Shown here: positions 36,357-45,429 of the stretch, piece by piece
How positions within the stretch are numbered: the stretch's first letter is position 1
How the letters are laid out: each line of letters starts with the position of its first letter
Source: AP-15 sp963701815
Lineage (GTDB): Bacteria; Pseudomonadota; Alphaproteobacteria; ATCC43930; CGMCC-115725
Assembly: GCA_963701815.1 (NCBI GenBank)
Contig: CAVPBN010000021.1
Span: forward strand, 4,745 to 68,744
Length of the DNA stretch: 64,000 nucleotides
Direction: 5' to 3'
Program-made: the position numbers and the translations under genes
The notes under the pieces: model-generated
What the model was told of the DNA's origin: nothing
Seen by the model: the letters and a program-made list of their open reading frames with translations, nothing else
Databases searched by the model: none

Positions 36357-37733
36357 CTAGCGATCGGCAAAGCGCAGCGGGCTCGGTGCGACGATCGCAC
36401 ATTCGAGCCCCTTGCGATGCAGAGCGGCGCAGGCGGTTTGCGCCTCCAGCGGCGTCAGGTTCAGCAACCGGGCCCGGTAGAGTTGAGCATTGGCGGTTTT
36501 GCCCCAGCCGACAATTTGCACCGGCTTGCCGCGTGCGACCGGCAGTCCGGTAGCGACTCGGCCGGTCTTCTGGGCCGCGGTCTCGGCATGGAACGCGCCG
36601 AGTTGGATGCTCCAGCGTTCGGCGGCCGGACGCGGCATTTCGGCTGCCTCCGCCCTGCCGACTGGTGCCAGATGCGCGGCCAGCCGGGCGGCGGCCTTGC
36701 CGAATGTCCCCGGTTTGCCGCCCGACGAAGACTTGCCGTGGATCGGCTCGGGTATCGGCGCCACGGCTGCGAGCACGGGATGGGGCGCCGGCTGATAATG
36801 CGCCACCATCGGCGGCGCCACGCCGAGCTGCGCAAAGCCTTGGTCGAGCAGGGCCGCCATCTCGCGGTCGCGCGTGCCGGCCGACGGGCCGCCCATGATC
36901 ACCCCGACCAGGCGATGCCCGTCGCGCACGGCCGAGGCGGCCAGGTTGAACCCGGAGGCGCGGATATAGCCGGTCTTGATCCCGTCAGCCCCCGGATACC
37001 AATCGAGCAGATGATTGTGATTGGTGATGATCCGGCCGCGGAAATCGAACCGCCGCGTCGCGAAATAAGCATAGTCGCGCGGGAAATCGCGATAGATGGC
37101 GAGCCCCAGCAGGGCTATGTCGCGCGCCGTCGTATGCTGCTCGGAATCGGGCAGGCCGGAGGCGTTGCGGAAGACGGTGTTGACGAGGCCGAGTTGCCTC
37201 GCTTGCTGCGTCATGCGCTGGGCGAAGGCTTCCTCGCTGGCGGCCTGACCTTCAGCCAGCACCGAGGCGGCGTCGTTGGCCGATCGCGTGACGACGCCGA
37301 GGATCAGATCCTGCACCGGTACCATGTCGCCCGGCGGCAGGCCGAGCTTGGTCGGCGAGCGGCTCGCCGCTTCCGCGGAAACCGGCAGCAATTGGCCGAG
37401 CTTTAGGGTGCCGGCCTGCAAATCCTGGAACGTCAGATAGAGCGTCATCAGCTTGGTCAGCGACGCCGGGTAAGTCACCGCATCGGCATTTTGCTGGCTC
37501 AGCACCTTGCCGGTATCGGCGTCGATGACGATCGATTCACTGACCGGCACCGCGGCGAACCCGGTCGCGGTAAAGTGCGGATGCCGGTGCACGTGCCGCG
37601 CCGCCTCGGCCGGGCCGGAACCCAAGGCCAGCATCGACGCGGCGAGCGCCGCGACGCCACCCAATAGAATTGATGAAATTCGCGACCCGACGGCGCGGAA
37701 CGTCGCGCGTTGCCTCCTATCCGAAACCTTCAC
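36357..37733 (-). CDS. D-alanyl-D-alanine carboxypeptidase with C-terminal SPOR domain
   Basis: About 458 residues. After a signal/anchor (SSILLGGVAALAASMLALGS), the penicillin-binding motifs appear in order: SxxK in TYPASLTKLMTLYL, SxN in VTRSANDAASVLAEG, and KTG in ADGIKTGYIRASGFN. The final 80 residues (WSIQLGAFHAETAAQKTGRV and ARLLNLTPLEAQTACAALHR) form a SPOR domain that binds denuded septal peptidoglycan. It trims pentapeptide side chains in the periplasm, probably at the division site. I take the GTG at 37733, preceded by a G-rich TTGGGGGG box, as the start; the frame is open further but without similarity. Confidence 0.9.
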   Translation of the reverse strand: MKVSDRRQRATFRAVGSRISSILLGGVAALAASMLALGSGPAEAARHVHRHPHFTATGFAAVPVSESIVIDADTGKVLSQQNADAVTYPASLTKLMTLYLTFQDLQAGTLKLGQLLPVSAEAASRSPTKLGLPPGDMVPVQDLILGVVTRSANDAASVLAEGQAASEEAFAQRMTQQARQLGLVNTVFRNASGLPDSEQHTTARDIALLGLAIYRDFPRDYAYFATRRFDFRGRIITNHNHLLDWYPGADGIKTGYIRASGFNLAASAVRDGHRLVGVIMGGPSAGTRDREMAALLDQGFAQLGVAPPMVAHYQPAPHPVLAAVAPIPEPIHGKSSSGGKPGTFGKAAARLAAHLAPVGRAEAAEMPRPAAERWSIQLGAFHAETAAQKTGRVATGLPVARGKPVQIVGWGKTANAQLYRARLLNLTPLEAQTACAALHRKGLECAIVAPSPLRFADR

Positions 37734-37960
37734 TGCACCCCCCAATTCCCCCTTCGACCGCGCGCCGGCATCGACCGTCTCACGGTACCCCCGGCCCACC
37801 TTAGGAAAAAGCCCGATCGCTGTCCACGCCGGACCGCGCAAAAATCGAGCCGATCCGCCGATTTCTCGACTTGGGTTTCGATTCAGACCAACGCAGACCA
37901 GTTGCTGCCGCTCGCGGCCCCTTATCTTATCAACGTCGAAACCTCCGGTGGAAGATTGCC

Positions 37961-38920
37961 ATGGTCAGCCCGTTTACTGTTTTTGTTCTCCTGATGGTGG
38001 CTTTTGCGGTGATCTTTGTCGCCGTAGCGGTCAAGTCGGTGCCGCAAGGCAGCGAGTGGACCGTCGAGCGCTTTGGGCGCTATGTGCGCACGCTCGATCC
38101 CGGGATCGCCGTGATAATTCCGGTGGTCGATCGCGTCGGGGCGCGGATGAACATGATGGAGACCGTACTCGAAGTTCCCTCGCAAAGCGTCATCACCCGC
38201 GACAACGCCGTGGTGACGGTGGACGCGATCGTCTTCTTCCAGGTGCTGGATGCGGCAAAGGCGGCCTATGAGGTCACCAACCTGCATCAGGGGATCCTCA
38301 ATCTGGTGATGACCAACATCCGCACGGTGATGGGCTCGATGAGCCTTGACGAGCTGCTGTCCGAGCGCGATCGCATCAATACCCAGCTGCTCGCCGTGGT
38401 CGACGCCGCGACCACGCCGTGGGGGGTCAAGATCCAGCGGGTCGAGATCAAGGACATCGCCCCGCCGCCGGAGCTGGTGGCGGCGATGGCGCGACAGATG
38501 AAGGCGGAGCGCGAGAAGCGGGCCAATGTGCTCGATGCCGAAGGGTTCAAGCAGGCGGCAGTGCTCAAGGCAGAAGGCGAGAAACAAGCGGTGATCCTCG
38601 CCGCCGAGGGCCGGCGCGAGGCAGCCTTTCGCGAAGCCGAGGCGCGCGAGCGGCAGGCCGAGGCCGAGGCAAAGGCGACGACCTCGGTCTCGGAAGCGAT
38701 CAGCCGCGGCAATATCCAGGCGATCAACTATTTTGTCGCGCAGCGCTATATCGATGCGATCGGCCGCCTGGCCGCGGCGCCCAGCCAAAAGGTCATCCTG
38801 ATGCCGCTCGAAAGCGCCGCGATGATCGGGTCGTTAGCCGGCATCGCCGAAGTGGCGCGGGAGAGTTTTGCCGCCGTCCTGCCGAACCCGACCGGCGCCC
38901 GGCCGTCGACCGATCGGTGA
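37961..38920 (+). CDS. SPFH domain / Band 7 protein (QmcA-like)
   Basis: A 319-residue membrane-anchored protein. One N-terminal helix (FTVFVLLMVAFAVIFVAVAV) leads into the SPFH domain (VPQGSEWTVERFGRYVRTLD, VDAIVFFQVLDAAKAAYEV), then a long Ala/Glu-rich coiled coil (EREKRANVLDAEGFKQAAVL to about residue 245) and a short C-terminal domain. SPFH proteins form large membrane rings and often bind the FtsH protease or organise lipid domains. It is followed six bases later by nfeD, the usual partner, so the two form an operon. ATG 37961 is preceded by GGTGGAAG. Confidence 0.92.
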   Translation: MVSPFTVFVLLMVAFAVIFVAVAVKSVPQGSEWTVERFGRYVRTLDPGIAVIIPVVDRVGARMNMMETVLEVPSQSVITRDNAVVTVDAIVFFQVLDAAKAAYEVTNLHQGILNLVMTNIRTVMGSMSLDELLSERDRINTQLLAVVDAATTPWGVKIQRVEIKDIAPPPELVAAMARQMKAEREKRANVLDAEGFKQAAVLKAEGEKQAVILAAEGRREAAFREAEARERQAEAEAKATTSVSEAISRGNIQAINYFVAQRYIDAIGRLAAAPSQKVILMPLESAAMIGSLAGIAEVARESFAAVLPNPTGARPSTDR

Positions 38921-38926
38921 TCGTCG

Positions 38927-39352
38927 ATGGTATTCTGGCACTGGCTGGCGCTGGCCGCCATGTTTGCGGTGATCGAGGTGGCGGCGCCGGCGATGGTGTG
39001 CATCTGGCTCGCCGCCGGGGCGGTCGGCGTTGCTGCGATCGACTGGCTGATGCCCGATCTCTCCTGGGAACTTCAGGCGCTGATCTTTGCGGGTCTGGCC
39101 ATCGCCGGCGTCGCCATCGGCCGGATCGCGCTCGTCGGTAAAGGGCGGGCGCCGAGCAGGCCGGCCTTGAACCGGCGGGCCGAGACTTATACCGGCCGCT
39201 TGTTCACGCTCGACGACGCGATCGTCGACGGCCGCGGGCAGCTCAAGATCGACGATACGGTGTGGCGCGTCGCCGGACCCGACCTGCCCGCCGGCACACG
39301 CGTCCGGGTCACCGGCGCCGAGAGTACGATTTTGCGGGTCGAAGCCTTCTGA
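38927..39352 (+). CDS. NfeD family membrane protein
   Basis: A 141-residue protein: two or three hydrophobic segments (WLALAAMFAVIEVAAPAMVC, LIFAGLAIAGVAIGRIALV) followed by an OB-fold C-terminal domain (TYTGRLFTLDDAIVDGRGQL, WRVAGPDLPAGTRVRVTGAE). Short NfeD proteins (the NfeD1b type) pair with SPFH proteins and are thought to stabilise or organise them in the membrane. The six-base gap to the upstream gene implies co-translation. Confidence 0.9.
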   Translation: MVFWHWLALAAMFAVIEVAAPAMVCIWLAAGAVGVAAIDWLMPDLSWELQALIFAGLAIAGVAIGRIALVGKGRAPSRPALNRRAETYTGRLFTLDDAIVDGRGQLKIDDTVWRVAGPDLPAGTRVRVTGAESTILRVEAF

Positions 39353-39357
39353 CTTTT

Positions 39358-39427
39358 TGTGCGCCGCACACTGCATCTTGTGCTGCCAGAGCCACACACC
39401 TATCTTTGGCGTTGTGCGGCGCAGCAA
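39358..39427 (+). promoter_or_regulatory. Two TGC-N3-GCA inverted repeats upstream of the phasin gene
   Basis: A 13-base perfect inverted repeat around one centre base, TGTGCGCCGCACA, lies at 39358-39370, and TTGTGCGGCGCAGCAA lies at 39412-39427, 31 bases before the phasin ATG. Both contain TGC-N3-GCA, the type of site described for PhaR, the repressor that controls phasin genes in alphaproteobacteria and releases DNA when it binds polyhydroxyalkanoate. Assignment to PhaR is inference; the palindromes themselves are plainly visible. Their centres are about 55 bases apart, suitable for two dimers flanking the promoter. Confidence 0.55.
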
Positions 39428-39457
39428 TACGGCCGCCGAACCGATGAGGATCAGAGG

Positions 39458-40060
39458 ATGGAGACAAAGGGAAAGCGCGTGCTGCGCGCCGCCGGACCGG
39501 CCGAACCGCCGGCCCAAGCCCCGGTGCCACGCGCAACGCCGGTCGCATCTTCGGTAACCATGACCGCCCCGGCGCCGTCCGCGGCATCCCTGGCTTCGGC
39601 CGCGGCCGAAGCCGACACCCTCGCCCCGCCAACGGCGGCGACTGTGAGCCCCGCTGCCGCGGACCCTCCGGCGCCGGTTCTCCTGGCCGAGCCGCCTCCA
39701 GCGGCAAGCTGTCCGGCAGGCGATTTCGCTGATTTCGGCTATCAGGCGCTGGCCGCTCTGACCGAATTGCAGGCGGCGCTGGCCCGGGGGCTGGAGGCTA
39801 TCAGCATCGAGGTCGCCGGGCTGAGCCGTTCCGGGATCGATCGGGCAGCGCGCACCGCCACCGACATGCTTGCGATCAAAACGTTCTCCGACGCGATCGG
39901 GGTCAATGCCGTCTTTGCCTGCGCCAGCTTCGATACGTTGATCGACGGCTCGGCCAAGCTGTCCGAACTCGGCATCCGGCTCGCCGCCGAATCCTCGCAA
40001 CCGATCCTGACCCGATTCGGCAAAGGCTGGATCGCCGCCGCCGCAGCGCACTATCGTTGA
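39458..40060 (+). CDS. Phasin family protein
   Basis: A 200-residue protein. The first 90 residues are Ala/Pro-rich and low complexity (PPAQAPVPRATPVASSV). The rest is a helical phasin domain: FGYQALAALTELQAALARGL, ARTATDMLAIKTFSDAIGVN and ESSQPILTRFGKGWIAAAAA. Phasins coat polyhydroxyalkanoate granules and control their size. The ATG at 39458 has AGAGG upstream and two TGC-N3-GCA palindromes in its leader. No PHA synthase is in the window, so a general membrane or storage role should stay open. Confidence 0.8.
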   Translation: METKGKRVLRAAGPAEPPAQAPVPRATPVASSVTMTAPAPSAASLASAAAEADTLAPPTAATVSPAAADPPAPVLLAEPPPAASCPAGDFADFGYQALAALTELQAALARGLEAISIEVAGLSRSGIDRAARTATDMLAIKTFSDAIGVNAVFACASFDTLIDGSAKLSELGIRLAAESSQPILTRFGKGWIAAAAAHYR

Positions 40061-40094
40061 TCGGTGCTCGCCGGACGTTGCGCGTCAGGTCCGC

Positions 40095-40110
40095 GGCGAA
40101 CCGGTTCGCC
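40095..40110. repeat. 16-bp perfect palindrome between convergent phasin and acs genes
   Basis: GGCGAACCGGTTCGCC at 40095-40110 is fully self-complementary and can be extended by one more pair. It sits between the 3' ends of two convergent genes, where a shared hairpin terminator would be expected, but no T-run follows on either strand. It could be a Rho-dependent or weak bidirectional terminator. Confidence 0.4.
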
Positions 40111-40209
40111 GTCCGGCCGTGTTGCAGGCGCGAAAATGATCAGGATAAAGCGCGTGCGGCTGCGCCTTGCTGCCTGCTTCGAGCTCGCCGGGTTCGCCTC
40201 CGCAAGAGC

Positions 40210-42168
40210 TTAAGATGAGGTCGATCCCCGCGGCGCGCGGTTGAGCCGGTTGCAGACCAGATCGTCGACGACGCCGGGATCGGCCAGGGTCGAGATGTCG
40301 CCGAGCGCCTCGTGCTCGTCGGCGGCGATCTTGCGCAGGATGCGGCGCATGATCTTGCCCGAGCGGGTCTTCGGCAGACTTGGCGCCCATTGGACGAGGT
40401 CGGGGGTGGCGATCGGGCTGATCTCCCGGCGCACCCAGGCGACCAATTCGTGGCGCAATGCCTCGTTCGGCGTCTGGTCGGCCAGCAGCGTCACATAGGC
40501 ATAGACGCCCTGGCCCTTGATGTCGTGCGGATAGCCGACGACGGCAGCCTCGGCAACCTTCGGGTGGGCGACCAACGCGCTCTCGATCTCGGCGGTGCCG
40601 AGCCGATGGCCGGCGACATTGATTACGTCGTCGACCCGCCCGGTAATCCAATAATACCCGTCCGCGTCGCGGCGCGCCCCGTCGCCGGTGAAATAGCGGC
40701 CGGGAAAAGCCGAGAAATAGGTCTCGATAAAACGGCGATGGTCGCCGAAGACCGTGCGCATGATGCCGGGCCAGGGCCGGGCGAGACAGAGATTGCCCTC
40801 GCCCGGCCCTTCGACCACGCTGCCGTCGCCGTCGACCAGCAACGGCTCGACGCCAAAGAACGGGCGGGTCGCGGAGCCGGGCTTCAACGGCGTCGCCCCC
40901 GGGATCGGGGCGATCAGAATGCCGCCGGTTTCGGTTTGCCACCAAGTGTCGACGATCGGGCAACGGCCGTCGCCGACATGGTCGTAATACCACAACCAAG
41001 CCTCGGGGTTGATCGGCTCGCCGACCGTGCCGAGGATGCGCAGCGAGCTGCGATCGGTGCGGCGGACATACTCCTCGCCTTCGCGCATCAGCGCGCGGAT
41101 CGCCGTCGGCGCGGTGTAGAAGATATTGACCCGATGCTTGTCGACCACTCGCCAGAAGCGGGAGGCGTCGGGGTAGTTCGGCACCCCTTCGAACATCAGC
41201 GTCGTGGCGCCGTTGGCGAGCGGCCCGTAGAGGATATAGCTGTGCCCGGTCACCCAGCCGACATCGGCGGTGCACCAATAGATTTCGCCCTCGCGATAAT
41301 CGAAGACGTATTCGTGGGTCAATGAGGCATAGACCAGATAGCCGCCCGTCGTGTGCAACACGCCTTTGGGCTGCCCGGTCGAACCCGACGTGTACAGGAT
41401 GAACAGCGGATCCTCGGCCGCCATCTCTTCCGGCGGGCAGTCGGGCGACGCCGCAGCGCAGGCTTCGTGATACCAGACGTCGCGGCCCGCGACCCAGCCG
41501 ACGGCATTCCCGGTGCGCCGCACGACGATCACGCTGCGGACCTCGGGACAGCTTTCGAGGGCGGCGTCGGCATTGCGCTTGAGCGGCACGGCGCGGCCGC
41601 CGCGCAACCCCTCATCCGCGGTCACCAGACAGGCCGAACGGCAATCGCGGATCCGCCCGGCGAGGCTGTCCGGCGAAAAGCCGCCGAACACGACCGAATG
41701 GATCGCGCCGATCCGGGCGCAGGCCAGCACCGCCACCGCGATCTCGGGGATCATCGGCAGATAGATCGTGACCCGGTCGCCCTTAACGACGCCCTGCGCC
41801 TTCAGCACGTTGGCAAAGCGGCAGACCGCCTCGTGCAATTGGCGAAAGGTGATATGCCGGTCCTCGGCGGGATCGTCCCCTTCCCACAGGATCGCGGTCT
41901 GCTCGCCGCGACGCGCCAGGTGGCGATCGAGGCAATTCCAGCAGGCGTTCAGGGTGCCGTCCTCGTACCAGGCGATGTTGACGTCGCCTTCGAACGAGGC
42001 ATTGCGCACCTTGGTATAGGGTTTGATCCAGTCGAGGCGCCGGCCTTGCTCGCCCCAGAACCGGTCCGGGTCGGCCAGCGATGCCTGATAAAGCTTGAAA
42101 TAATCGGCCTCGCCGATCTTCCCGATCCCCGGATGGGTCGAAATCGGGATCAGGGTGCGGTCCGGCAT
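40210..42168 (-). CDS. acs: Acetate-CoA ligase (acetyl-CoA synthetase)
   Basis: A 652-residue AMP-forming enzyme. Adenylation motifs are FILYTSGSTGQPKGVLHTTG (P-loop), DVGWVTGHSYILYGPLANGA, and WWQTETGGILIAPIPGATPL. The C-terminal domain ends with SLPKTRSGKIMRRILRKIAA, whose Lys is the acetylation switch seen in other Acs proteins. It activates acetate to acetyl-CoA for growth or scavenging. The length and start (MPDRTLIPISTHPGIGKIGE) match the family. Convergent with phasin; the VOC gene is 135 bases upstream on the same strand. Confidence 0.96.
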   Translation of the reverse strand: MPDRTLIPISTHPGIGKIGEADYFKLYQASLADPDRFWGEQGRRLDWIKPYTKVRNASFEGDVNIAWYEDGTLNACWNCLDRHLARRGEQTAILWEGDDPAEDRHITFRQLHEAVCRFANVLKAQGVVKGDRVTIYLPMIPEIAVAVLACARIGAIHSVVFGGFSPDSLAGRIRDCRSACLVTADEGLRGGRAVPLKRNADAALESCPEVRSVIVVRRTGNAVGWVAGRDVWYHEACAAASPDCPPEEMAAEDPLFILYTSGSTGQPKGVLHTTGGYLVYASLTHEYVFDYREGEIYWCTADVGWVTGHSYILYGPLANGATTLMFEGVPNYPDASRFWRVVDKHRVNIFYTAPTAIRALMREGEEYVRRTDRSSLRILGTVGEPINPEAWLWYYDHVGDGRCPIVDTWWQTETGGILIAPIPGATPLKPGSATRPFFGVEPLLVDGDGSVVEGPGEGNLCLARPWPGIMRTVFGDHRRFIETYFSAFPGRYFTGDGARRDADGYYWITGRVDDVINVAGHRLGTAEIESALVAHPKVAEAAVVGYPHDIKGQGVYAYVTLLADQTPNEALRHELVAWVRREISPIATPDLVQWAPSLPKTRSGKIMRRILRKIAADEHEALGDISTLADPGVVDDLVCNRLNRAPRGSTSS

Positions 42169-42303
42169 CGCGCAGCTTCCTCCTTGGTCGGCGGCGCGTT
42201 CGTTCGGGCGCGCCGCGCACGATCGGCCAAGCTTATGCCGCTCCGCTGAGCCGTTACAATAGCGGTCGGCGGCGCCCTCGCGCCGAACCCGCTGGATCGC
42301 GGC

Positions 42304-42675
42304 TCAATAGCTGGAAATTTCGATCGAGTTGCGGTCCGGATCGTCGATATAGACCGATTGGATCGTGCCAATCGCCCCGGCGCGCGGACCCGGCCCCATC
42401 CGCACCGGCACGCCGCACCGTTCGAGATGGGCCAGGACCTCGCCGACCGGCGCCTCGGTGATAAAGCAGATATGGGCCGGCAGCCGCTTTTCGCCGCTGG
42501 CCGCCATCGCCCCGCCGGCGGCGTCGAGATGGATCTTTTGCTGGCCGAAATGGAGTGCTGCGCGGCCTTCGCCGATGCTCTCGGCCGCCATGCCGAGCAC
42601 GCTTCGGTAGAACTCCGTGCTGCGGTCGATATCGGCAACGGTCAGGTTCAGATGGTCTATGCGCTCGATCTTCAT
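42304..42675 (-). CDS. VOC family protein (glyoxalase fold)
   Basis: A 123-residue protein with two paired beta-alpha-beta-beta-beta modules: IERIDHLNLTVADIDRSTEF (metal His candidate) and the C-terminal YIDDPDRNSIEISSY (Glu ligand). This matches small VOC enzymes such as glyoxalase-like or dioxygenase-like proteins; the substrate cannot be named. ATG 42675 starts cleanly at the usual first strand. It stands alone between infC and acs. Confidence 0.85.
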   Translation of the reverse strand: MKIERIDHLNLTVADIDRSTEFYRSVLGMAAESIGEGRAALHFGQQKIHLDAAGGAMAASGEKRLPAHICFITEAPVGEVLAHLERCGVPVRMGPGPRAGAIGTIQSVYIDDPDRNSIEISSY

Positions 42676-42789
42676 GGCCGGCCTCGTCGGATAGAGGAAG
42701 CCGGCAACCTGCCATGGAATCGAGCATTGGACCAGTCCGATCGCGACGGCGTGACGGGACGCACCGTCGGGCGGAGCCGGTCACTCAGC

Positions 42790-43311
42790 TCATTTGGGCG
42801 ACATGACCATGGTCATCTGCCGCCCTTCCATCCGCGGCATCTGCTCGACCTTGGCAATCTCCTGCAGGTGATCCCTGACGCGGACCAGCACGTCCATTCC
42901 CAGTTCCTGATGTGCCAGCTCGCGCCCGCGAAACCGCATGGTCACCTTGACCTTGTCGCCTTCATCGATGAATTTCATCATGCTGCGCATCTTGACGTCG
43001 TAATCATGATCGTCGATGCTCGGGCGCAGCTTGATCTCTTTGACTTCGATGATTTTTTGTTTTTTACGGGCCTCGTTCTTTTTCTTCTGTTCCTCGTACT
43101 TATATTTTCCGAAGTCCAGGATCTTGCACACTGGCGGATCGGCGTTCGGCGCGATTTCGACCAGGTCGAGCCCGGCCTCGGACGCCTTGCCCAGCGCCTC
43201 GGCGCGCCCGACGATCCCGACCATGGCGCCGCGCTCGTCGACCAGGCGGACACGCTGGACGCCGATTTCTTCATTGATCCGCGGCCCCTCGCGAGCGGGG
43301 GTGAAGTTCAT
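42790..43311 (-). CDS. infC: Translation initiation factor IF-3
   Basis: A 173-residue protein with the N-domain (GPRINEEIGVQRVRLVDERG, VEIAPNADPPVCKILDFGKY), a Lys-rich linker (YEEQKKKNEARKKQK) and the C-domain (KMRSMMKFIDEGDKVKVTMR, FRGRELAHQELGMDVLVRVR). It binds the 30S subunit and checks initiator tRNA and start codon. The predicted start is an ordinary ATG at 43311, unlike the AUU of E. coli. It follows thrS by 65 bases on the same strand, the common thrS-infC order. Confidence 0.97.
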   Translation of the reverse strand: MNFTPAREGPRINEEIGVQRVRLVDERGAMVGIVGRAEALGKASEAGLDLVEIAPNADPPVCKILDFGKYKYEEQKKKNEARKKQKIIEVKEIKLRPSIDDHDYDVKMRSMMKFIDEGDKVKVTMRFRGRELAHQELGMDVLVRVRDHLQEIAKVEQMPRMEGRQMTMVMSPK

Positions 43312-43376
43312 GGGTGGTCTGGCTATTTACACTCTCCTCTTTCCGGTTGAGCTGCGTCTTCCCGACAATGCCGATT

Positions 43377-45314
43377 TTATTGGGGCGATGACGGAACGGC
43401 TGCCTCCCGCGACAATCTAGCAACCGCATCGGCGAGTGCAAGGGCTTCCTGATCGCGGCCGCCGAGCCGCCGCAATGTCACGGCGCCGGTCTCCGCTTCG
43501 CGCCGCCCGACGACGAGCATGATCGGAACTTTGGCGAGGCTGTGTTCTCGCACCTTATAGCTGATCTTCTCGTTACTGGCGTCGACCACGGCCCTGAGGC
43601 CGGCGGCGGCGCATTTCCGGGCGATCTCGGCGGCGTAGTCCGCCGCTTCCGAAGTGACGGTGGCGATGACGATCTGCACCGGCGCGAGCCACAGCGGCAA
43701 CCGGCCGGCATACTGCTCGATCAGGATACCGATGAAGCGTTCGAGCGAGCCGAAGATCGCGCGATGCAGCATGACCGGCACATGACGCGCGCCGTCCTCG
43801 CCGACATAGCTGGCACCGAGCCGTTCCGGCATGACGAAATCGAGCTGCAAGGTGCCGCACTGCCAGTCCCGGCCGAGCGCATCGCGCAACACGAACTCCA
43901 GCTTCGGGCCGTAGAAGGCGCCCTCGCCGGGGTTCAACGTCACCGACAGGCCCGCCGCTGCGACCGCATCGCGCAGCCCCGCCTCGGCGCGATCCCACAC
44001 CGCGTCCGATCCGGCGCGCACCGCCGGCCGGTCGGAAAACTTGATCGCCACATCCTCAAAACCGAAATCGCGATAAACCGACAGCAACAGCCGGCAGAAC
44101 GCGACCGCCTCCGAGGTGACCTGATCCTCGGTGCAGAAGATATGGGCGTCGTCCTGGGTGAAGGCGCGCACCCGCATGATGCCGTGCAATGCCCCGGAGG
44201 GCTCGTTGCGATGACAGCTGCCGAATTCGGCCAACCGCATCGGCAGTTCGCGGTAGCTGCGCAGGCGGTGGCGGAAGATCAGCACGTGCCCCGGGCAATT
44301 CATCGGCTTCAACGCCAGGGTTTTCTGGTCCTGACTCTCGGCGATGAACATGTTGTCGCGAAATTTTTCCCAGTGGCCCGAGGCTTCCCACAAGCTGCGG
44401 TCGAGCAGTTGCGGCCCCTTGACCTCAAGGTACCCGGCATGGTCGAGCCGCATGCGCAGGTAGTTCTCGACGATGCGAAACAGCGTCCAGCCCTTCGGGT
44501 GCCAGAAGACGCTGCCGACCGCCTCTTCGCCGATATGGAACAGGTCGAGGTCGCGGCCGAGCCGGCGATGGTCGCGGCGTTCGGCCTCATCGAGGCGGTA
44601 GAGGTACTGGTCGAGATCCTTCTGGTTTGCCCAGGCGGTGCCGTAGACGCGCTGCAATTGCGCGTTGCGCGCGTCGCCGCGCCAATAGGCGCCGGCCACG
44701 CTCATCAGTTTGAAGGCCTGGCCGAGATGACCTGTCGAGGGCAGATGCGGCCCGACGCACAAATCGACGAACCCGCCTTGGCGGTAGAGGCTGATCGCCT
44801 CTTCCGCCGGGATTTCGGCGATGTATTCCGCCTTGTAGCGTTCGCCGATGCGTTCGAACAACGCCACAGCGGCGTCGCGGTCCCAGATTTCGCGGGTGAT
44901 CTTTTCATCGCGGCGCACGATGTCGCGCATCCGCTCCTCGATCCGGGCGAGATCCTCCGGGGTGAACGGGGTGGCGCGGGCGAAATCGTAATAAAAGCCG
45001 GTTTCCGTCGCCGGGCCAAAGGTGACCTCGGTCTCGGGATAGAGTTCCTTGACCGCCTCGGCCATGACATGGGCGGCGTCGTGGCGCAGGATTGCGAGCC
45101 CCTCCGCGGTATCGCGGGTGACGATCGCGATGCTGGCGTCACGCTCGACTACGGTTGCCAGGTCGTGCACCCGGCCGTCGATGCGGATGGCAATCGCCGC
45201 CTTGGCGAGGCCGGGCCCGATTGCGCCGGCGATTGCGGCGCCGTCGAGCGGGCCGGCAAATTCGCGGCATGTGCCGTCGGGCAGGGTCACCGCGATCGGC
45301 GCCCGTTCCGTCAT
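43377..45314 (-). CDS. thrS: Threonine-tRNA ligase
   Basis: A 645-residue class II synthetase. Domain order: TGS (VTLPDGTCREFAGPLDGAAI), the editing domain (LRHDAAHVMAEAVKELYPET), the catalytic core with the zinc Cys in LKPMNCPGHVLIFRHRLRSY and motif 2 SCHRNEPSGALHGIMRVRAF, and the anticodon-binding domain (PVQIVIATVTSEAADYAAEI). It charges tRNA-Thr in the cytosol. The start could be ATG 45314 (family-consistent) or ATG 45347, where a GGAG lies seven bases upstream. Followed by infC. Confidence 0.97.
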   Translation of the reverse strand: MTERAPIAVTLPDGTCREFAGPLDGAAIAGAIGPGLAKAAIAIRIDGRVHDLATVVERDASIAIVTRDTAEGLAILRHDAAHVMAEAVKELYPETEVTFGPATETGFYYDFARATPFTPEDLARIEERMRDIVRRDEKITREIWDRDAAVALFERIGERYKAEYIAEIPAEEAISLYRQGGFVDLCVGPHLPSTGHLGQAFKLMSVAGAYWRGDARNAQLQRVYGTAWANQKDLDQYLYRLDEAERRDHRRLGRDLDLFHIGEEAVGSVFWHPKGWTLFRIVENYLRMRLDHAGYLEVKGPQLLDRSLWEASGHWEKFRDNMFIAESQDQKTLALKPMNCPGHVLIFRHRLRSYRELPMRLAEFGSCHRNEPSGALHGIMRVRAFTQDDAHIFCTEDQVTSEAVAFCRLLLSVYRDFGFEDVAIKFSDRPAVRAGSDAVWDRAEAGLRDAVAAAGLSVTLNPGEGAFYGPKLEFVLRDALGRDWQCGTLQLDFVMPERLGASYVGEDGARHVPVMLHRAIFGSLERFIGILIEQYAGRLPLWLAPVQIVIATVTSEAADYAAEIARKCAAAGLRAVVDASNEKISYKVREHSLAKVPIMLVVGRREAETGAVTLRRLGGRDQEALALADAVARLSREAAVPSSPQ

Positions 45315-45429
45315 ACCGACACCCGCCAAGCTGGCGTGATCCTGCATCCTCCCGCTCCGGCGAGGGTCAAGGGAGCGCGGGTGTAGCCGAAGCGCGCAAT
45401 CTCGGCAACCTCGTCGGCTCTGTCGATTG

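Noticed and set aside
40085..41278. A minus-strand frame overlapping acs.
   Set aside because: Shadow of acs in another frame; Arg/Pro-rich without domains.
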